DNA of 41,353 bases from a virus: the IMG/VR virus record IMGVR_UViG_3300032223_001030, positions 1-41,353 of that record. The stretch is one strand, 5' to 3'. How positions within the stretch are numbered: position 1 is the stretch's first letter; each line of letters starts with the position of its first letter. The position numbers and the translations under genes were made by a program. Below are positions 31,024 through 38,999 of the stretch, piece after piece. The notes below the pieces were generated by a model, which saw only the letters and a list, made by a program, of their open reading frames with translations, made no database searches and was not told the DNA's origin.

Positions 31024-31053
31024 GCTGGTGGGGACGGCAATCCCGCGACCAGC
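31024..31053 (-). promoter_or_regulatory. Hairpin in the endonuclease mRNA leader
   Basis: Reading the minus strand, GCTGGT (31053-31048) pairs with ACCAGC (31029-31024), and inside it GGGA (31044-31041) pairs with TCCC (31034-31031). It lies in the approximately 68-base leader between the minus-strand late promoter and the start codon. T4 homing endonuclease mRNAs use leader hairpins to restrict early translation; this may be similar, although the hairpin does not overlap the start codon. Confidence 0.55.
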
Positions 31054-31063
31054 ATTCAATCTC

Positions 31064-31071
31064 TATTTATA
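31064..31071 (-). promoter_or_regulatory. Late promoter on the minus strand for the endonuclease
   Basis: TATAAATA reads from 31071 down to 31064 on the minus strand; expected start near 31058. It is the only late octamer noted on this strand and directly precedes the only minus-strand gene. Confidence 0.78.
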
Positions 31072-31090
31072 CAAATTAGTAATTTCATGA

Positions 31091-31118
31091 TGTACATTTA
31101 AGATATGTGGTGTATTAT
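31091..31118 (+). promoter_or_regulatory. TGTAC-class promoter for gp43
   Basis: TGTACA (31091-31096), 16-base spacer ending TG, TATTAT (31113-31118). Expected start about 31125, one base before the polymerase ATG. It runs back to back with the minus-strand late promoter at 31064-31071. Confidence 0.75.
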
Positions 31119-31125
31119 ATGAATA

Positions 31126-33690
31126 ATGATTAAACAAAAACTTCAAGATTTCGCATTTTATACAAGTGTAGCAAGGTCAATGAACATGCTGCTGGTTCGC
31201 GGATATGACCGCGACGGTAAGCGTGTGCAAGAAAAGGTTCGCTTTCGTCCCACGTTTTACCTCGAAGCCAAGGATAAGACCAAGACAAAGTTCAAGGCAC
31301 TCGATGGCACTTCGATCGAGCCTATGCAGTTCGACTCGATGTCCGAGTCTCGTAAGTTTGTCGATACTTACAAGGATGTTCCTTCATTCAAGGTGTATGG
31401 CAACGATCGGCACATTCCGGCTTTCATCTACTCGCAGTTTCCTCTCTCGGTTCAATATCAGCAATCGATGATTCGCATATGCACTCTCGACATCGAGGTG
31501 GGTAAAGAAGCATGGGGATATTCGGAGGCATCTGAAGCCAAGAATCCAATCATGGCCATCACGGTCAAGAACTCGACGGACAACACCTGTCACACGTGGG
31601 GCCTGAAGCCGTACGACCCTTCGAAGGCCATCACGACTCGCTACTCGATCGACTATCGGCAATTCAAGACCGAAGGTCAGATGCTCGAGGACTTCCTTCG
31701 CTGGTGGATTCATCCGGACAACAATCCCGACATCATCACCGGTTGGAACGTCCGCGCCTTCGACGTGCCCTATCTGATCACTCGACTCAGTAAGCTCGGC
31801 GGCGAAGAAGCCTCTCGCGTCATGAGTCCGTGGAATCTGATCGAGGCCAAGGAAGTCAAGCTCAAGGGTCGTCAGCAGCTCCTCTATGAGTTGGTCGGCA
31901 TACAGCAGCTCGACTACATGGATCTCTTTCAGAAGTTTGGCTACACGTATGGAGCACAGGAACAGTACACGCTGAATCACATCGCCAAGGTGGTGCTCGA
32001 CGAGAACAAGCTCGAGTACGACGGCACGCTCGATGACCTGTACCATGCGGATCATCAGAAGTTCATCGACTACAACATCAAGGACGTCGAGCTCGTGGAT
32101 CGCCTGGAAGAGAAGCTCGGTCTGATTCAGCTCGTCCTCATGATGGCTTACATGGGCGGCGTGAACTACACGGACACGCTCGGCACGACGGCGATCTGGG
32201 ACTCGATCATCTTTCGTAAGTTGGCCAATAAGAACATCATCGTTCCGTTTCAGCCTTCGCCTCCGTCTCACGTCCCTCAATTTGCTGGCGGCTACGTCAA
32301 GGACGTGCAGGAAGGAATGCACGAGTGGGTCCTCTCGTCCGACGTCAACTCGGAGTATCCCAACCTCATCGTGCAATACAACATGTCGCCCGAGACCTAC
32401 ATTGCACACACGAAGATGGAAGTGAATCCGGACCTCATCATCGATCGAGTCCTGAATGATCAGCCGATCTTCGACGAAGATCCCGAGGTATGTGTGGCCG
32501 CCAACGGCGCATGCTTTCGCAAGGACATTAAGGGCATCATTCCGCTGATCGTGGAAGACCTATATGAACGCCGCGTAAAGATCAAGAAGGAAGCCGGTAC
32601 CAACAAGAGGAAGCTCGAGTCTCTGCCCAAGGATTCCGGCGAGCGGCACATGGTCGAGAAGGTAATCGCCAAGCTCGACACGGAGCAGATGGCCGTGAAG
32701 ATCCTCCTGAACTCCATGTACGGCGCGATCGGCAACAAGTACTTTCGCTACTTCAACATCGAGGTCGCCGAAGCCGTGACTCTGTCCGGTCAGACGGCCA
32801 TTCGCCTCGCTGAAGCTATCGTGAATCGCTACGTGTCGAAGATGGTAGGCGTCGAGAAGGATCGAGTGTTGGCCGTCGATACCGACTCCGTGTATGTGAC
32901 TCTGAAGGACGTGATCGACAAGTTCAAGCCCAAGGATCCCATCAAGTTCCTCGATGAGTTCTACGAGAAGGGTATCGGCCTAGAACTCGAGGTGACGTTC
33001 AATAAGCTCGCCAAGGCTACAAACGCCTACGTGAATCGCATGATCATGAAGCGTGAGGCCATCGCGGATCGTGCCGTCTGGACGGCCAAGAAGCGGTACA
33101 TCCTCAATGTGCTCGACAACGAAGGCGTGAGGTATGCCGAACCGAAACTGAAGATGATGGGCATCGAAGCAATCAAGTCTTCGACTCCTGCCGTCTGTCG
33201 CGGTGAGATGAAGCGCATGTTCAAGATCATCATGACTGGTGACAAGAGGAAGACGCAGGAGTCCATCGCCGAGTTTCGTTCTCGCTTCTCGAGTCTGGCT
33301 CCGATCGAAGTCGCCTTTCCTCGCGGCGTCACGGACGTAGAAGGATGGCAGTCGAAGTCGACCATCTATCAGAAGGGCACGCCGATCCATGTCCGTGGAT
33401 CCCTCCTCTACAATCACTGCGTCGTGGCCAAGGGCCTCGAGGCCAAATACAAGACTATCAAGTCCGGCGAGAAGATTCGCTTCATCTATCTCAAGATTCC
33501 AAATGAGATTCAGGAGAACGTGATCTCGTTTCCGGCCGTGACCGACTTGCCGAAGGAGTTTGGCCTACATAATTCCGTCGACTACGACACTCAGTTTCAG
33601 AAGACGTTCCTTGAGCCGCTCGAGATCATTCTCAAGTCGATCGGCTGGACATCGGAAGACTCTGGATCTCTCGAAGAATTTTTTGGATAA
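31126..33690 (+). CDS. gp43: Replicative DNA polymerase gp43
   Basis: An 854-residue family B polymerase (T4 gp43: 898). The 3'-5' exonuclease has LDIEVG (Asp122, Glu124) and a GWNVRAFDVPYL motif near 205-220, plus DYNIKDVEL-like motif III near 312. Polymerase motif A is DVNSEYPNLIVQYNMSPE from about 406, motif B KILLNSMYGAIGNKYFRYFN near 525, and motif C VDTDSVYVTL near 585, which has the family's DTD catalytic pair. The C-terminus (SLEEFFG) is the clamp-binding peptide expected to dock on gp45. It has its own TGTAC-class promoter and is preceded by a mobile endonuclease. Confidence 0.97.
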   Translation: MIKQKLQDFAFYTSVARSMNMLLVRGYDRDGKRVQEKVRFRPTFYLEAKDKTKTKFKALDGTSIEPMQFDSMSESRKFVDTYKDVPSFKVYGNDRHIPAFIYSQFPLSVQYQQSMIRICTLDIEVGKEAWGYSEASEAKNPIMAITVKNSTDNTCHTWGLKPYDPSKAITTRYSIDYRQFKTEGQMLEDFLRWWIHPDNNPDIITGWNVRAFDVPYLITRLSKLGGEEASRVMSPWNLIEAKEVKLKGRQQLLYELVGIQQLDYMDLFQKFGYTYGAQEQYTLNHIAKVVLDENKLEYDGTLDDLYHADHQKFIDYNIKDVELVDRLEEKLGLIQLVLMMAYMGGVNYTDTLGTTAIWDSIIFRKLANKNIIVPFQPSPPSHVPQFAGGYVKDVQEGMHEWVLSSDVNSEYPNLIVQYNMSPETYIAHTKMEVNPDLIIDRVLNDQPIFDEDPEVCVAANGACFRKDIKGIIPLIVEDLYERRVKIKKEAGTNKRKLESLPKDSGERHMVEKVIAKLDTEQMAVKILLNSMYGAIGNKYFRYFNIEVAEAVTLSGQTAIRLAEAIVNRYVSKMVGVEKDRVLAVDTDSVYVTLKDVIDKFKPKDPIKFLDEFYEKGIGLELEVTFNKLAKATNAYVNRMIMKREAIADRAVWTAKKRYILNVLDNEGVRYAEPKLKMMGIEAIKSSTPAVCRGEMKRMFKIIMTGDKRKTQESIAEFRSRFSSLAPIEVAFPRGVTDVEGWQSKSTIYQKGTPIHVRGSLLYNHCVVAKGLEAKYKTIKSGEKIRFIYLKIPNEIQENVISFPAVTDLPKEFGLHNSVDYDTQFQKTFLEPLEIILKSIGWTSEDSGSLEEFFG

Positions 33691-33691
33691 A

Positions 33692-33913
33692 ATGAAAGCT
33701 ACACTCGAATTCAACTTACCGGAAGAACAGACGGAACATCGTGCGGCCGTTCAGGCACTCGATTGGAAATATGTCGTCTCAGAGATGGATGAATATCTGC
33801 GTTCACAGATAAAATATCAAGAGTTGCCCGAAGAAGCTAATAAGGCTCTTCAGGCGGCTCGAGATCATCTTCATGAACTCTGCAACGACAACAATGTAAA
33901 CATACACGAATAA
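33692..33913 (+). CDS. Small conserved phage protein, unknown function
   Basis: A 73-residue protein: MKATLEFNLPEEQTEHRAAV, then WKYVVSEMDEYLRSQIKYQE and an amphipathic helix QAARDHLHEL. The EFNLPEE start and D-EYLR-IKY core recur in many tailed phages of different groups, usually near replication genes, but no function is known to me. The ATG lies one base after the gp43 stop, so it is likely co-transcribed and coupled. A longer in-frame version overlapping gp43 is rejected. Confidence 0.8.
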   Translation: MKATLEFNLPEEQTEHRAAVQALDWKYVVSEMDEYLRSQIKYQELPEEANKALQAARDHLHELCNDNNVNIHE

Positions 33914-33917
33914 AACT

Positions 33918-34331
33918 ATGAGTAAAAATTGGTCAGATGATATCAATCACATGCACACCCACTATGGTGTGAAGGAAGCAACATCGAAGCTTGACTCTAA
34001 GAAGCTCAAGGCATATCTAGAGTTTCGATTCAACTTTCTGCAAGAAGAATTGAATGAAGGCAAGCTCGCCGTACAGGCAGGCAACTCCGAAGAGATCGTC
34101 GACGCTCTGATCGACCTCTGCGTCGTCGCCATCGGCACTCTGGATGCATACGGTGTCGATGCTCATAAAGCTTGGGATCAAGTCTTATTTGCAAACATGG
34201 CTAAGAAGGTCGGCATCAAGGAGTCTCGGCCAAATCCCTTTGGCCTTCCGGATCTGATTAAGCCTGAGGGTTGGGTGCCTCCGTGTCACGAGGGCAATCA
34301 CGGAATCATTCCGAAGGCGTTTGAAGAATAA
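33918..34331 (+). CDS. MazG-like nucleotide pyrophosphohydrolase
   Basis: A 137-residue all-helical protein. The central FRFNFLQEELNEGKLAVQ and SEEIVDALIDLCVVAIGTLD segments give the E-E-x2-E, then E-x2-D metal-binding pattern of the MazG/HisE superfamily, and FANMAKKVG follows as in other phage members. Such enzymes hydrolyse (d)NTPs or related alarmones to monophosphates and pyrophosphate; in phages they may clean dNTP pools or dampen host starvation signals. It follows gp43 and the small conserved gene. The C-terminal 40 residues (Pro- and Gly-rich) are typical of the phage form. Confidence 0.85.
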   Translation: MSKNWSDDINHMHTHYGVKEATSKLDSKKLKAYLEFRFNFLQEELNEGKLAVQAGNSEEIVDALIDLCVVAIGTLDAYGVDAHKAWDQVLFANMAKKVGIKESRPNPFGLPDLIKPEGWVPPCHEGNHGIIPKAFEE

Positions 34332-34334
34332 GTG

Positions 34335-34362
34335 TGTACTTGCTCAGATATCATGTTATGAT
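34335..34362 (+). promoter_or_regulatory. TGTAC-class promoter for the primase-like gene
   Basis: TGTACT (34335-34340), 16-base spacer ending TGT, TATGAT (34357-34362). Expected start near 34369, five bases before the ATG at 34374; no ribosome site fits in that space. Confidence 0.7.
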
Positions 34363-34373
34363 GTCTGCATATC

Positions 34374-35324
34374 ATGTTGGCACTGACGATATTCAAGTCG
34401 ATCTTCGATAACAAGACCCATCGCAAGATGGAGTTCTCCTCGTTCGACGAGTTCGAAGACCTCCTGTACAAGCTATCGAGGACTCCGGGTTACAAGCCCA
34501 AGAAGGACGAGAAGTTCAATCCCGATGCTTCTCCTCTGATTACTCCAGCGACCTTCAAGGCTGGAATGACTCGCGCCAATGCCAACGTGGAGTGCTGGTC
34601 TGGATGGGCGGCGATCGACGTCGACGAGTATCCTGCTGGAGGATTCGAAGACGCGATCGCGGCCTTTCGAGTGTATCGGCACGTGTGCTACTCGTCGGCC
34701 TCTTCGAAGAAGGAGCATCCTAAGTTTCGAATGGTCCTTCCGCTCACGTCGTCCGTTTCGGCCGAGAAGATTCGACACTTCTGGTTCGCCCTCAACAAGG
34801 AGTTCAAGTCTTTGGCCGATCCGCAGACCAAAGACCTCTCGCGCATGTACTACGTGCCGGCTCAGTATCCAAACGCCCACAACTTCATCTTCTCCCATCG
34901 TGACGCTCCGATCTTGAATCCGACGGCGCTCATGTCGAAGTATCCGTGGATCGAGAAGGCTTCTACAGGAATCCTCGATAACCTATCCGAGCACATGCAG
35001 AAGAAGATGGAGGAGTATCAGAAGAGCCGCCTCACGAACTCCCATAAGTATTCTTGGACGTCGTACCGTGACTGTCCGTTCGTAAAGCGCGAGCTCATCA
35101 ATCAGTATCGATCGATCTCGTCGACCGGATGGTATGGCCTGATGTACAAGATCATGTCTTCCATTGCCGCTACGGCGATTCGTCGTGGCTATCCGATCAC
35201 GGCAACGGAGATCGCTCAGCTCTGTAAGGAACTCGATCGAGATACCGGATCGTGGTACAAGAACCGCGGAATGGAAGTCGAAGCCGCCCGCGCCATTTCG
35301 TTTGCTCTGAAGGGTGCTAAATAA
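34374..35324 (+). CDS. AEP-type primase/replication protein
   Basis: A 316-residue protein with the pattern of archaeo-eukaryotic primase (AEP) domains found in phage and plasmid replication proteins: WAAIDVDEY at 78-86 (Asp82 and Asp84 as metal ligands), SSASSKKEHPKFRMVLPL at 107-124 with the Ser-x-His-Arg-like nucleotide site, and DPQTKDLSRMYYVPAQ at 149-164. The C-terminal 120 residues are helical and may bind DNA or a helicase. T4 primes with gp61, which belongs to another family, so this is unusual in a T4-like core. It could be inactive or act with a different substrate; the identification rests on motif order. Confidence 0.72.
   Translation: MLALTIFKSIFDNKTHRKMEFSSFDEFEDLLYKLSRTPGYKPKKDEKFNPDASPLITPATFKAGMTRANANVECWSGWAAIDVDEYPAGGFEDAIAAFRVYRHVCYSSASSKKEHPKFRMVLPLTSSVSAEKIRHFWFALNKEFKSLADPQTKDLSRMYYVPAQYPNAHNFIFSHRDAPILNPTALMSKYPWIEKASTGILDNLSEHMQKKMEEYQKSRLTNSHKYSWTSYRDCPFVKRELINQYRSISSTGWYGLMYKIMSSIAATAIRRGYPITATEIAQLCKELDRDTGSWYKNRGMEVEAARAISFALKGAK
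35317..35323 (+). promoter_or_regulatory. Late-type CTAAATA before the sugar-transfer block
   Basis: CTAAATA, the variant reported for cyanophage late promoters, overlaps the end of the primase-like gene. Six bases after its last A lies the ATG at 35329, so the expected start is on the start codon. Confidence 0.55.
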
Positions 35325-35328
35325 AATT

Positions 35329-36066
35329 ATGAAAACAGCCGTCATCATTACAGGACAAGCCAGATCATTTTCATTTGTACATCCAAATCAAAACTGGTAC
35401 GTATATCGTAAGCTGCCCAATCCAAGTTTCTTTGTGTCGGTCTGCGACGACTCCGATTCAGAGACTCTAAAGGCGATAGGCAATAAGTATCCTCTCAAAT
35501 TCGAACGAGTCAAGGATCCGGTATTCCAAGAGCCGCCAAATTTTCAACAGCTCATGTTCTCCGGTTACGGCTTCGGCGAGGGCGGAGCTCAAGGCTTCTA
35601 TCGTCAACACTGGTCGCTCAAGCGCGGATGGCAATTCTTTCAGGAGCAGAAAGGGCTCGAGGAGTTTGATCTGATCGTTCGCCTTCGTCCTGACCTTTGG
35701 TTTCAAGAGTTCATCGCCCCTGACTATTCTAAGATCGGCGACAAAGACTGCCTCACGCCGTGGTGGTCAACGTTCTCTGGAGTCAACGATCGCTTCGCTA
35801 TCATGGGCAACTCTGCGGCAAAGTCGTACATGACGGCCTTTGATAAGCATCAGACTCTGTTCGGCATGGGTTGTCCCATGCATCACGAGACCGTGATTCG
35901 TGCGGCGATGGAACTCGACGGCATCAATGTCATTCAGCGCATGACTACATTCTTCCTTCGCTGTCGTAAAGATAAAAATACCGGTCAGATCGGATTCGTC
36001 GGAGAACAGATGTGGCAGAATGACCTAGGCATGGCGATCTTAAATCCATTCAATAGATCAATATGA
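35329..36066 (+). CDS. Putative glycosyltransferase
   Basis: A 245-residue protein. The N-terminal AVIITGQARSF and following SFFVSVCDDSDSETLKAIG, together with DLIVRLRPDLWF near 120-131, fit a family of short glycosyltransferase-like proteins (GT-A type) found in capsule and LPS loci, where the Arg-Asp segment replaces a clear DxD. It opens a seven-gene block of sugar and methyl transfer genes that overlap or nearly abut. ATG 35329 is preferred to an in-frame GTG at 35314 because of the CTAAATA position and the clean N-terminus. The acceptor is unknown. Confidence 0.7.
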   Translation: MKTAVIITGQARSFSFVHPNQNWYVYRKLPNPSFFVSVCDDSDSETLKAIGNKYPLKFERVKDPVFQEPPNFQQLMFSGYGFGEGGAQGFYRQHWSLKRGWQFFQEQKGLEEFDLIVRLRPDLWFQEFIAPDYSKIGDKDCLTPWWSTFSGVNDRFAIMGNSAAKSYMTAFDKHQTLFGMGCPMHHETVIRAAMELDGINVIQRMTTFFLRCRKDKNTGQIGFVGEQMWQNDLGMAILNPFNRSI

Positions 36067-36701
36067 TTAAAGTCTGTACATTCTTTTCAGAGTCTCATTT
36101 GTCTCTCTATCGAGAGTTCATGAATTCCTTTCCTTATCAGGAAGGTGTAGATCTGATCATTAGATTCATGCCTCAAGAGTGTCAAGGATACTTTGAATGT
36201 GTTGACTGGAATAAGACGATGCATCGTAAGATCGACTACATCATTCAATACCTCGAAGAGATGTCAGAAGCAGATATCATGATTCATGCAGACGTCGATA
36301 TAAAATTCTATAAGCCATTCAAGCAAGATATAGAAGCTTTACTTGGAGATTATGATATAGCGTTTCAAAATGATGGCAATTGTTTATGCATGGGATTCTT
36401 TGCAGCTAGAAAGTCTCAAAGACTAATCGATCTGATGAGATCAGTAAAGAATAACATAGCCAAGTATGGTAATGATCAATATGCTATGAATGCTTTAATC
36501 GCGGCGAGTGGATTAAAGTTTGGAGTATTGCCTCCAAGGTATTATAGTTTCGGCGCATTAAACTCGTGCACGAATTGGAATGTAACAATTCAGAGCTTCA
36601 ATGTGCCCAAAGACATCATATTGCATCACGCGAATTGGACTGTTGGCGTCGACAATAAGATAGCTCTTATTCGAAAGACCGAAGAACTCTTGAAGTCATG
36701 A
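36063..36701 (+). CDS. Putative nucleotide-diphospho-sugar transferase
   Basis: A 212-residue GT-A-type protein with a DxD motif, HADVDIKFYKPF (75-86; Asp77, Asp79), that would bind the metal and sugar nucleotide, and DYDIAFQNDGNCLCMGFFAARKS near 96-118. It overlaps the preceding gene by four bases (ATGA). The DNA is distinctly more AT-rich than the core genes, and the composition stays so through 40372. Substrate and acceptor unknown; candidates are host surface glycans or virion proteins. Confidence 0.75.
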   Translation: MIKVCTFFSESHLSLYREFMNSFPYQEGVDLIIRFMPQECQGYFECVDWNKTMHRKIDYIIQYLEEMSEADIMIHADVDIKFYKPFKQDIEALLGDYDIAFQNDGNCLCMGFFAARKSQRLIDLMRSVKNNIAKYGNDQYAMNALIAASGLKFGVLPPRYYSFGALNSCTNWNVTIQSFNVPKDIILHHANWTVGVDNKIALIRKTEELLKS

Positions 36702-37564
36702 AGCCATATCAGAAACAACTCAACGATCGATTCGCGCGCTTTCGTGTTAAGCCCACGTATGCAACGTATCCACCATACCATGTCGGAGACTACATAGAAG
36801 ATTACTTTTTCAACGAGTTTGTATCGCGAGATCTGGATCTAGATCGGTACTACATTCCAGTATCTTGGACTACTTGTTACAATCAGAGCGGCGTGCAAGG
36901 ATTACAGGAAGAACTGCTGAAGCTTGATGCGTCGTGTCGATACTTCACACTATCTCAGCATGATGACGCCATTCGTGAAAAGCTGCCGAGCAACACTCTT
37001 CATTTTGCTGCAGGCGGAAATGGCGGAGGTATTCCGATTCCGCTCGTATGCTCTGCCATGCCTCGCCTCGATAAGGCATATGGCAAGGACATCTTGGCTT
37101 CATTTGTTGGAACGATATCGCATGGTCCAGTTGGAGATTTGAGAAAGTTGATATATCATCAATACTTTAATGACAAAGACTTTTACTTCTGTCAGCCTCG
37201 AGGATGGAGTCCAGCCGTGCCTCAGTCACAGTTGGAAGAGTTCATGACCGTTACGGCTAGGTCTCGCTTTACACTATGTCCTCGAGGATATGGCGCACAG
37301 AGCTTTCGCTTCTATGAGGCGATGCAGCTCAATTCTATTCCAGTCTTCATTCACACTCAAGCATGGTTTCCATTTGATGGCATCATCGACTGGAATCGAT
37401 TCGCCATAAGGATACATATAAATGACATTCACATGCTGAAAAATATACTCACGTCGATCTCTTTGGAAAGGCAACAGCGCATGCTTGAATATGGAAAAGA
37501 AGTATATGCTAAACACTTCACGCTGCAAGGCGTGTGTGATACGGTATTAAATTTGATCAAATAA
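36698..37564 (+). CDS. Exostosin-family (GT47-like) glycosyltransferase
   Basis: A 288-residue protein. The C-terminal third carries the diagnostic RFTLCPRGYGAQSFRFYEAM near 187-206 followed by NSIPVFIH, which is the exostosin nucleotide-sugar binding signature (CPRG, then R-E, then PV). N-terminal half, with YIEDYFFNEFV and YIPVSWTTCYN, fits the acceptor domain. It overlaps the preceding gene by four bases (ATGA), suggesting coupled translation. Sugar identity cannot be told. Confidence 0.85.
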   Translation: MKPYQKQLNDRFARFRVKPTYATYPPYHVGDYIEDYFFNEFVSRDLDLDRYYIPVSWTTCYNQSGVQGLQEELLKLDASCRYFTLSQHDDAIREKLPSNTLHFAAGGNGGGIPIPLVCSAMPRLDKAYGKDILASFVGTISHGPVGDLRKLIYHQYFNDKDFYFCQPRGWSPAVPQSQLEEFMTVTARSRFTLCPRGYGAQSFRFYEAMQLNSIPVFIHTQAWFPFDGIIDWNRFAIRIHINDIHMLKNILTSISLERQQRMLEYGKEVYAKHFTLQGVCDTVLNLIK

Positions 37565-37567
37565 TAT

Positions 37568-38131
37568 ATGAAAACACTCATAGACGCAGGAGCCAATAGA
37601 CTGCTCGGATTTGAAAAATTAAAGACACTCGAACCAATTACATCTGATACAATTAAGATCTTTATTGAACCCAATCCTGAATGTTGGTCACACATCGAAC
37701 AGAACTTAATATCGATTGGAAATGCTTCTTTGATCAAAGCGGCTCTAGGCGATAAAGAAGATACGGCTATACTCGTGACGAGCGGTACATATGAAGCCGA
37801 TATGGGTGCTACTGTCATGGGTGAAGAATTTTATGATGCGAGTCTAATGCGATGGGGACTCAAGAATGAATTAAAAAAATATCACCCTACACGTATTACG
37901 ACCATCGCATCAGTCCTTAATACTCATTCGATCGATCCTCGAGAATGTGTATTGAAGCTAGACATCGAAGGGGCTGAATATGCCGTGATTCAGGATATCA
38001 TCAACAATAAGATGCCTTTTCAAAAGATATACTGTGAATTTCATTTATTTGATGCCAAGCATGAAAAGCTAAAATATGATATTGCAAAACAGCTGAATGA
38101 GCTCGGCACAATATTGTATGGATGGGATTAA
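37568..38131 (+). CDS. FkbM-family methyltransferase
   Basis: A 187-residue S-adenosylmethionine-dependent enzyme. Motif I is shortened to LIDAGANRL (4-12), then FIEPNPECW at 36-44 binds the ribose, and VLKLDIEGAEYAVI near 123-136 is the FkbM signature. It is shorter than many FkbM proteins. Likely O-methylates a sugar or a glycan end built by the neighbouring transferases. It lies three bases after the exostosin gene. A second FkbM-type gene occurs at 39000. Confidence 0.85.
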   Translation: MKTLIDAGANRLLGFEKLKTLEPITSDTIKIFIEPNPECWSHIEQNLISIGNASLIKAALGDKEDTAILVTSGTYEADMGATVMGEEFYDASLMRWGLKNELKKYHPTRITTIASVLNTHSIDPRECVLKLDIEGAEYAVIQDIINNKMPFQKIYCEFHLFDAKHEKLKYDIAKQLNELGTILYGWD

Positions 38132-38137
38132 ATTTGT

Positions 38138-38989
38138 ATGACAGGCATCTATAGTTCACGAAATCACCTTTTGGTGAAAGGACCAAATCAGTCTTTTGGG
38201 AATCACGTCCTTCACCTATATGCAATCTATTCATTTGCAAAGGCAAATAATCTGCCATTCTTTGTAACGGCCGATTCGAATCTAGACGAACTATTCGACC
38301 TTTCACCTTTCAAGACGGCCTTTCAGCCGAGCAGCTGTCTCTTTGATGAGGAATATGGAGGCGGCTTAAATGAATATCGTAAAAAAGAAATTAGAAATTA
38401 CGTAAGGACAAGCAGTATACTCAGCGGAAAAGAGTCAATAACAGAGCCCGTCTTTGTGAGTGGATGGTTTTGGAATAAAGCCGTATTGCCATCTAAAGAC
38501 TTTTTTGATCAAGTAAAAATTAAACCTGAAGCACTAGATCGAATCAACTCAAAGTCTTATATTTTTGATGAACACTCCTTAGTCGTACACTATCGTGGCA
38601 CGGACTTTCGTCAACATCAAATTGGGTTTGGAGACATAAGATTACGTCCGGAATACTATTCAAAATGCATCGAACATTTCAAACAGACTCGGTGCTCAAA
38701 AGGTATCGCTCGAATTGTACTCGTTGCTGATGATATCAATGAAGCACTCAATGTCATGCCATCGCTACATCAGCATGATCTAGTCATTGAAACTAATGAC
38801 TACATTACAGACTGGATGATATTATTCTCTTGTGCCAATCTGGTGTGTTCAAATTCTTCTTTCTGCTATACAGCAGGTGCGTACAACAAGTCTAGAGTAT
38901 ATCAGCCTTGTGGATTCTTCAATCGATATATAGATCCATCGCTCGACTTTCCGATCGATCCATATTATTCAAACTCAATCATAATCTGA
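38138..38989 (+). CDS. Fucosyltransferase-like glycosyltransferase
   Basis: A 283-residue protein with the general layout of alpha-1,2-fucosyltransferases (GT11): an N-terminal SFGNHVLHLYAIYSFAKANN that parallels the GNQLFQ...A segment, a VVHYRGTDFR motif near 150-159 corresponding to the H-x-R-x-D donor site, and CSNSSFCYTAGAYN near 234-247 equivalent to the SNSTFGWWG segment. It is a more divergent member than the gene at 39623. Start ATG at 38138 follows the previous stop by six bases. Confidence 0.72.
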   Translation: MTGIYSSRNHLLVKGPNQSFGNHVLHLYAIYSFAKANNLPFFVTADSNLDELFDLSPFKTAFQPSSCLFDEEYGGGLNEYRKKEIRNYVRTSSILSGKESITEPVFVSGWFWNKAVLPSKDFFDQVKIKPEALDRINSKSYIFDEHSLVVHYRGTDFRQHQIGFGDIRLRPEYYSKCIEHFKQTRCSKGIARIVLVADDINEALNVMPSLHQHDLVIETNDYITDWMILFSCANLVCSNSSFCYTAGAYNKSRVYQPCGFFNRYIDPSLDFPIDPYYSNSIII

Positions 38990-38999
38990 CATCGCCGCC

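Noticed and set aside
31020-31056. tRNA-like fragment before the polymerase gene
   Set aside because: The stem GCTGGT/ACCAGC with GGGA/TCCC looked like part of a tRNA, but no acceptor, anticodon or T-loop pattern fits; it is better explained as a leader hairpin of the minus-strand endonuclease.
31384-32409. Minus-strand frame of 341 codons opposite gp43
   Set aside because: Composition (Val, Arg, His, Leu) is a mirror of polymerase codons, and it is fully inside a strongly supported gene.
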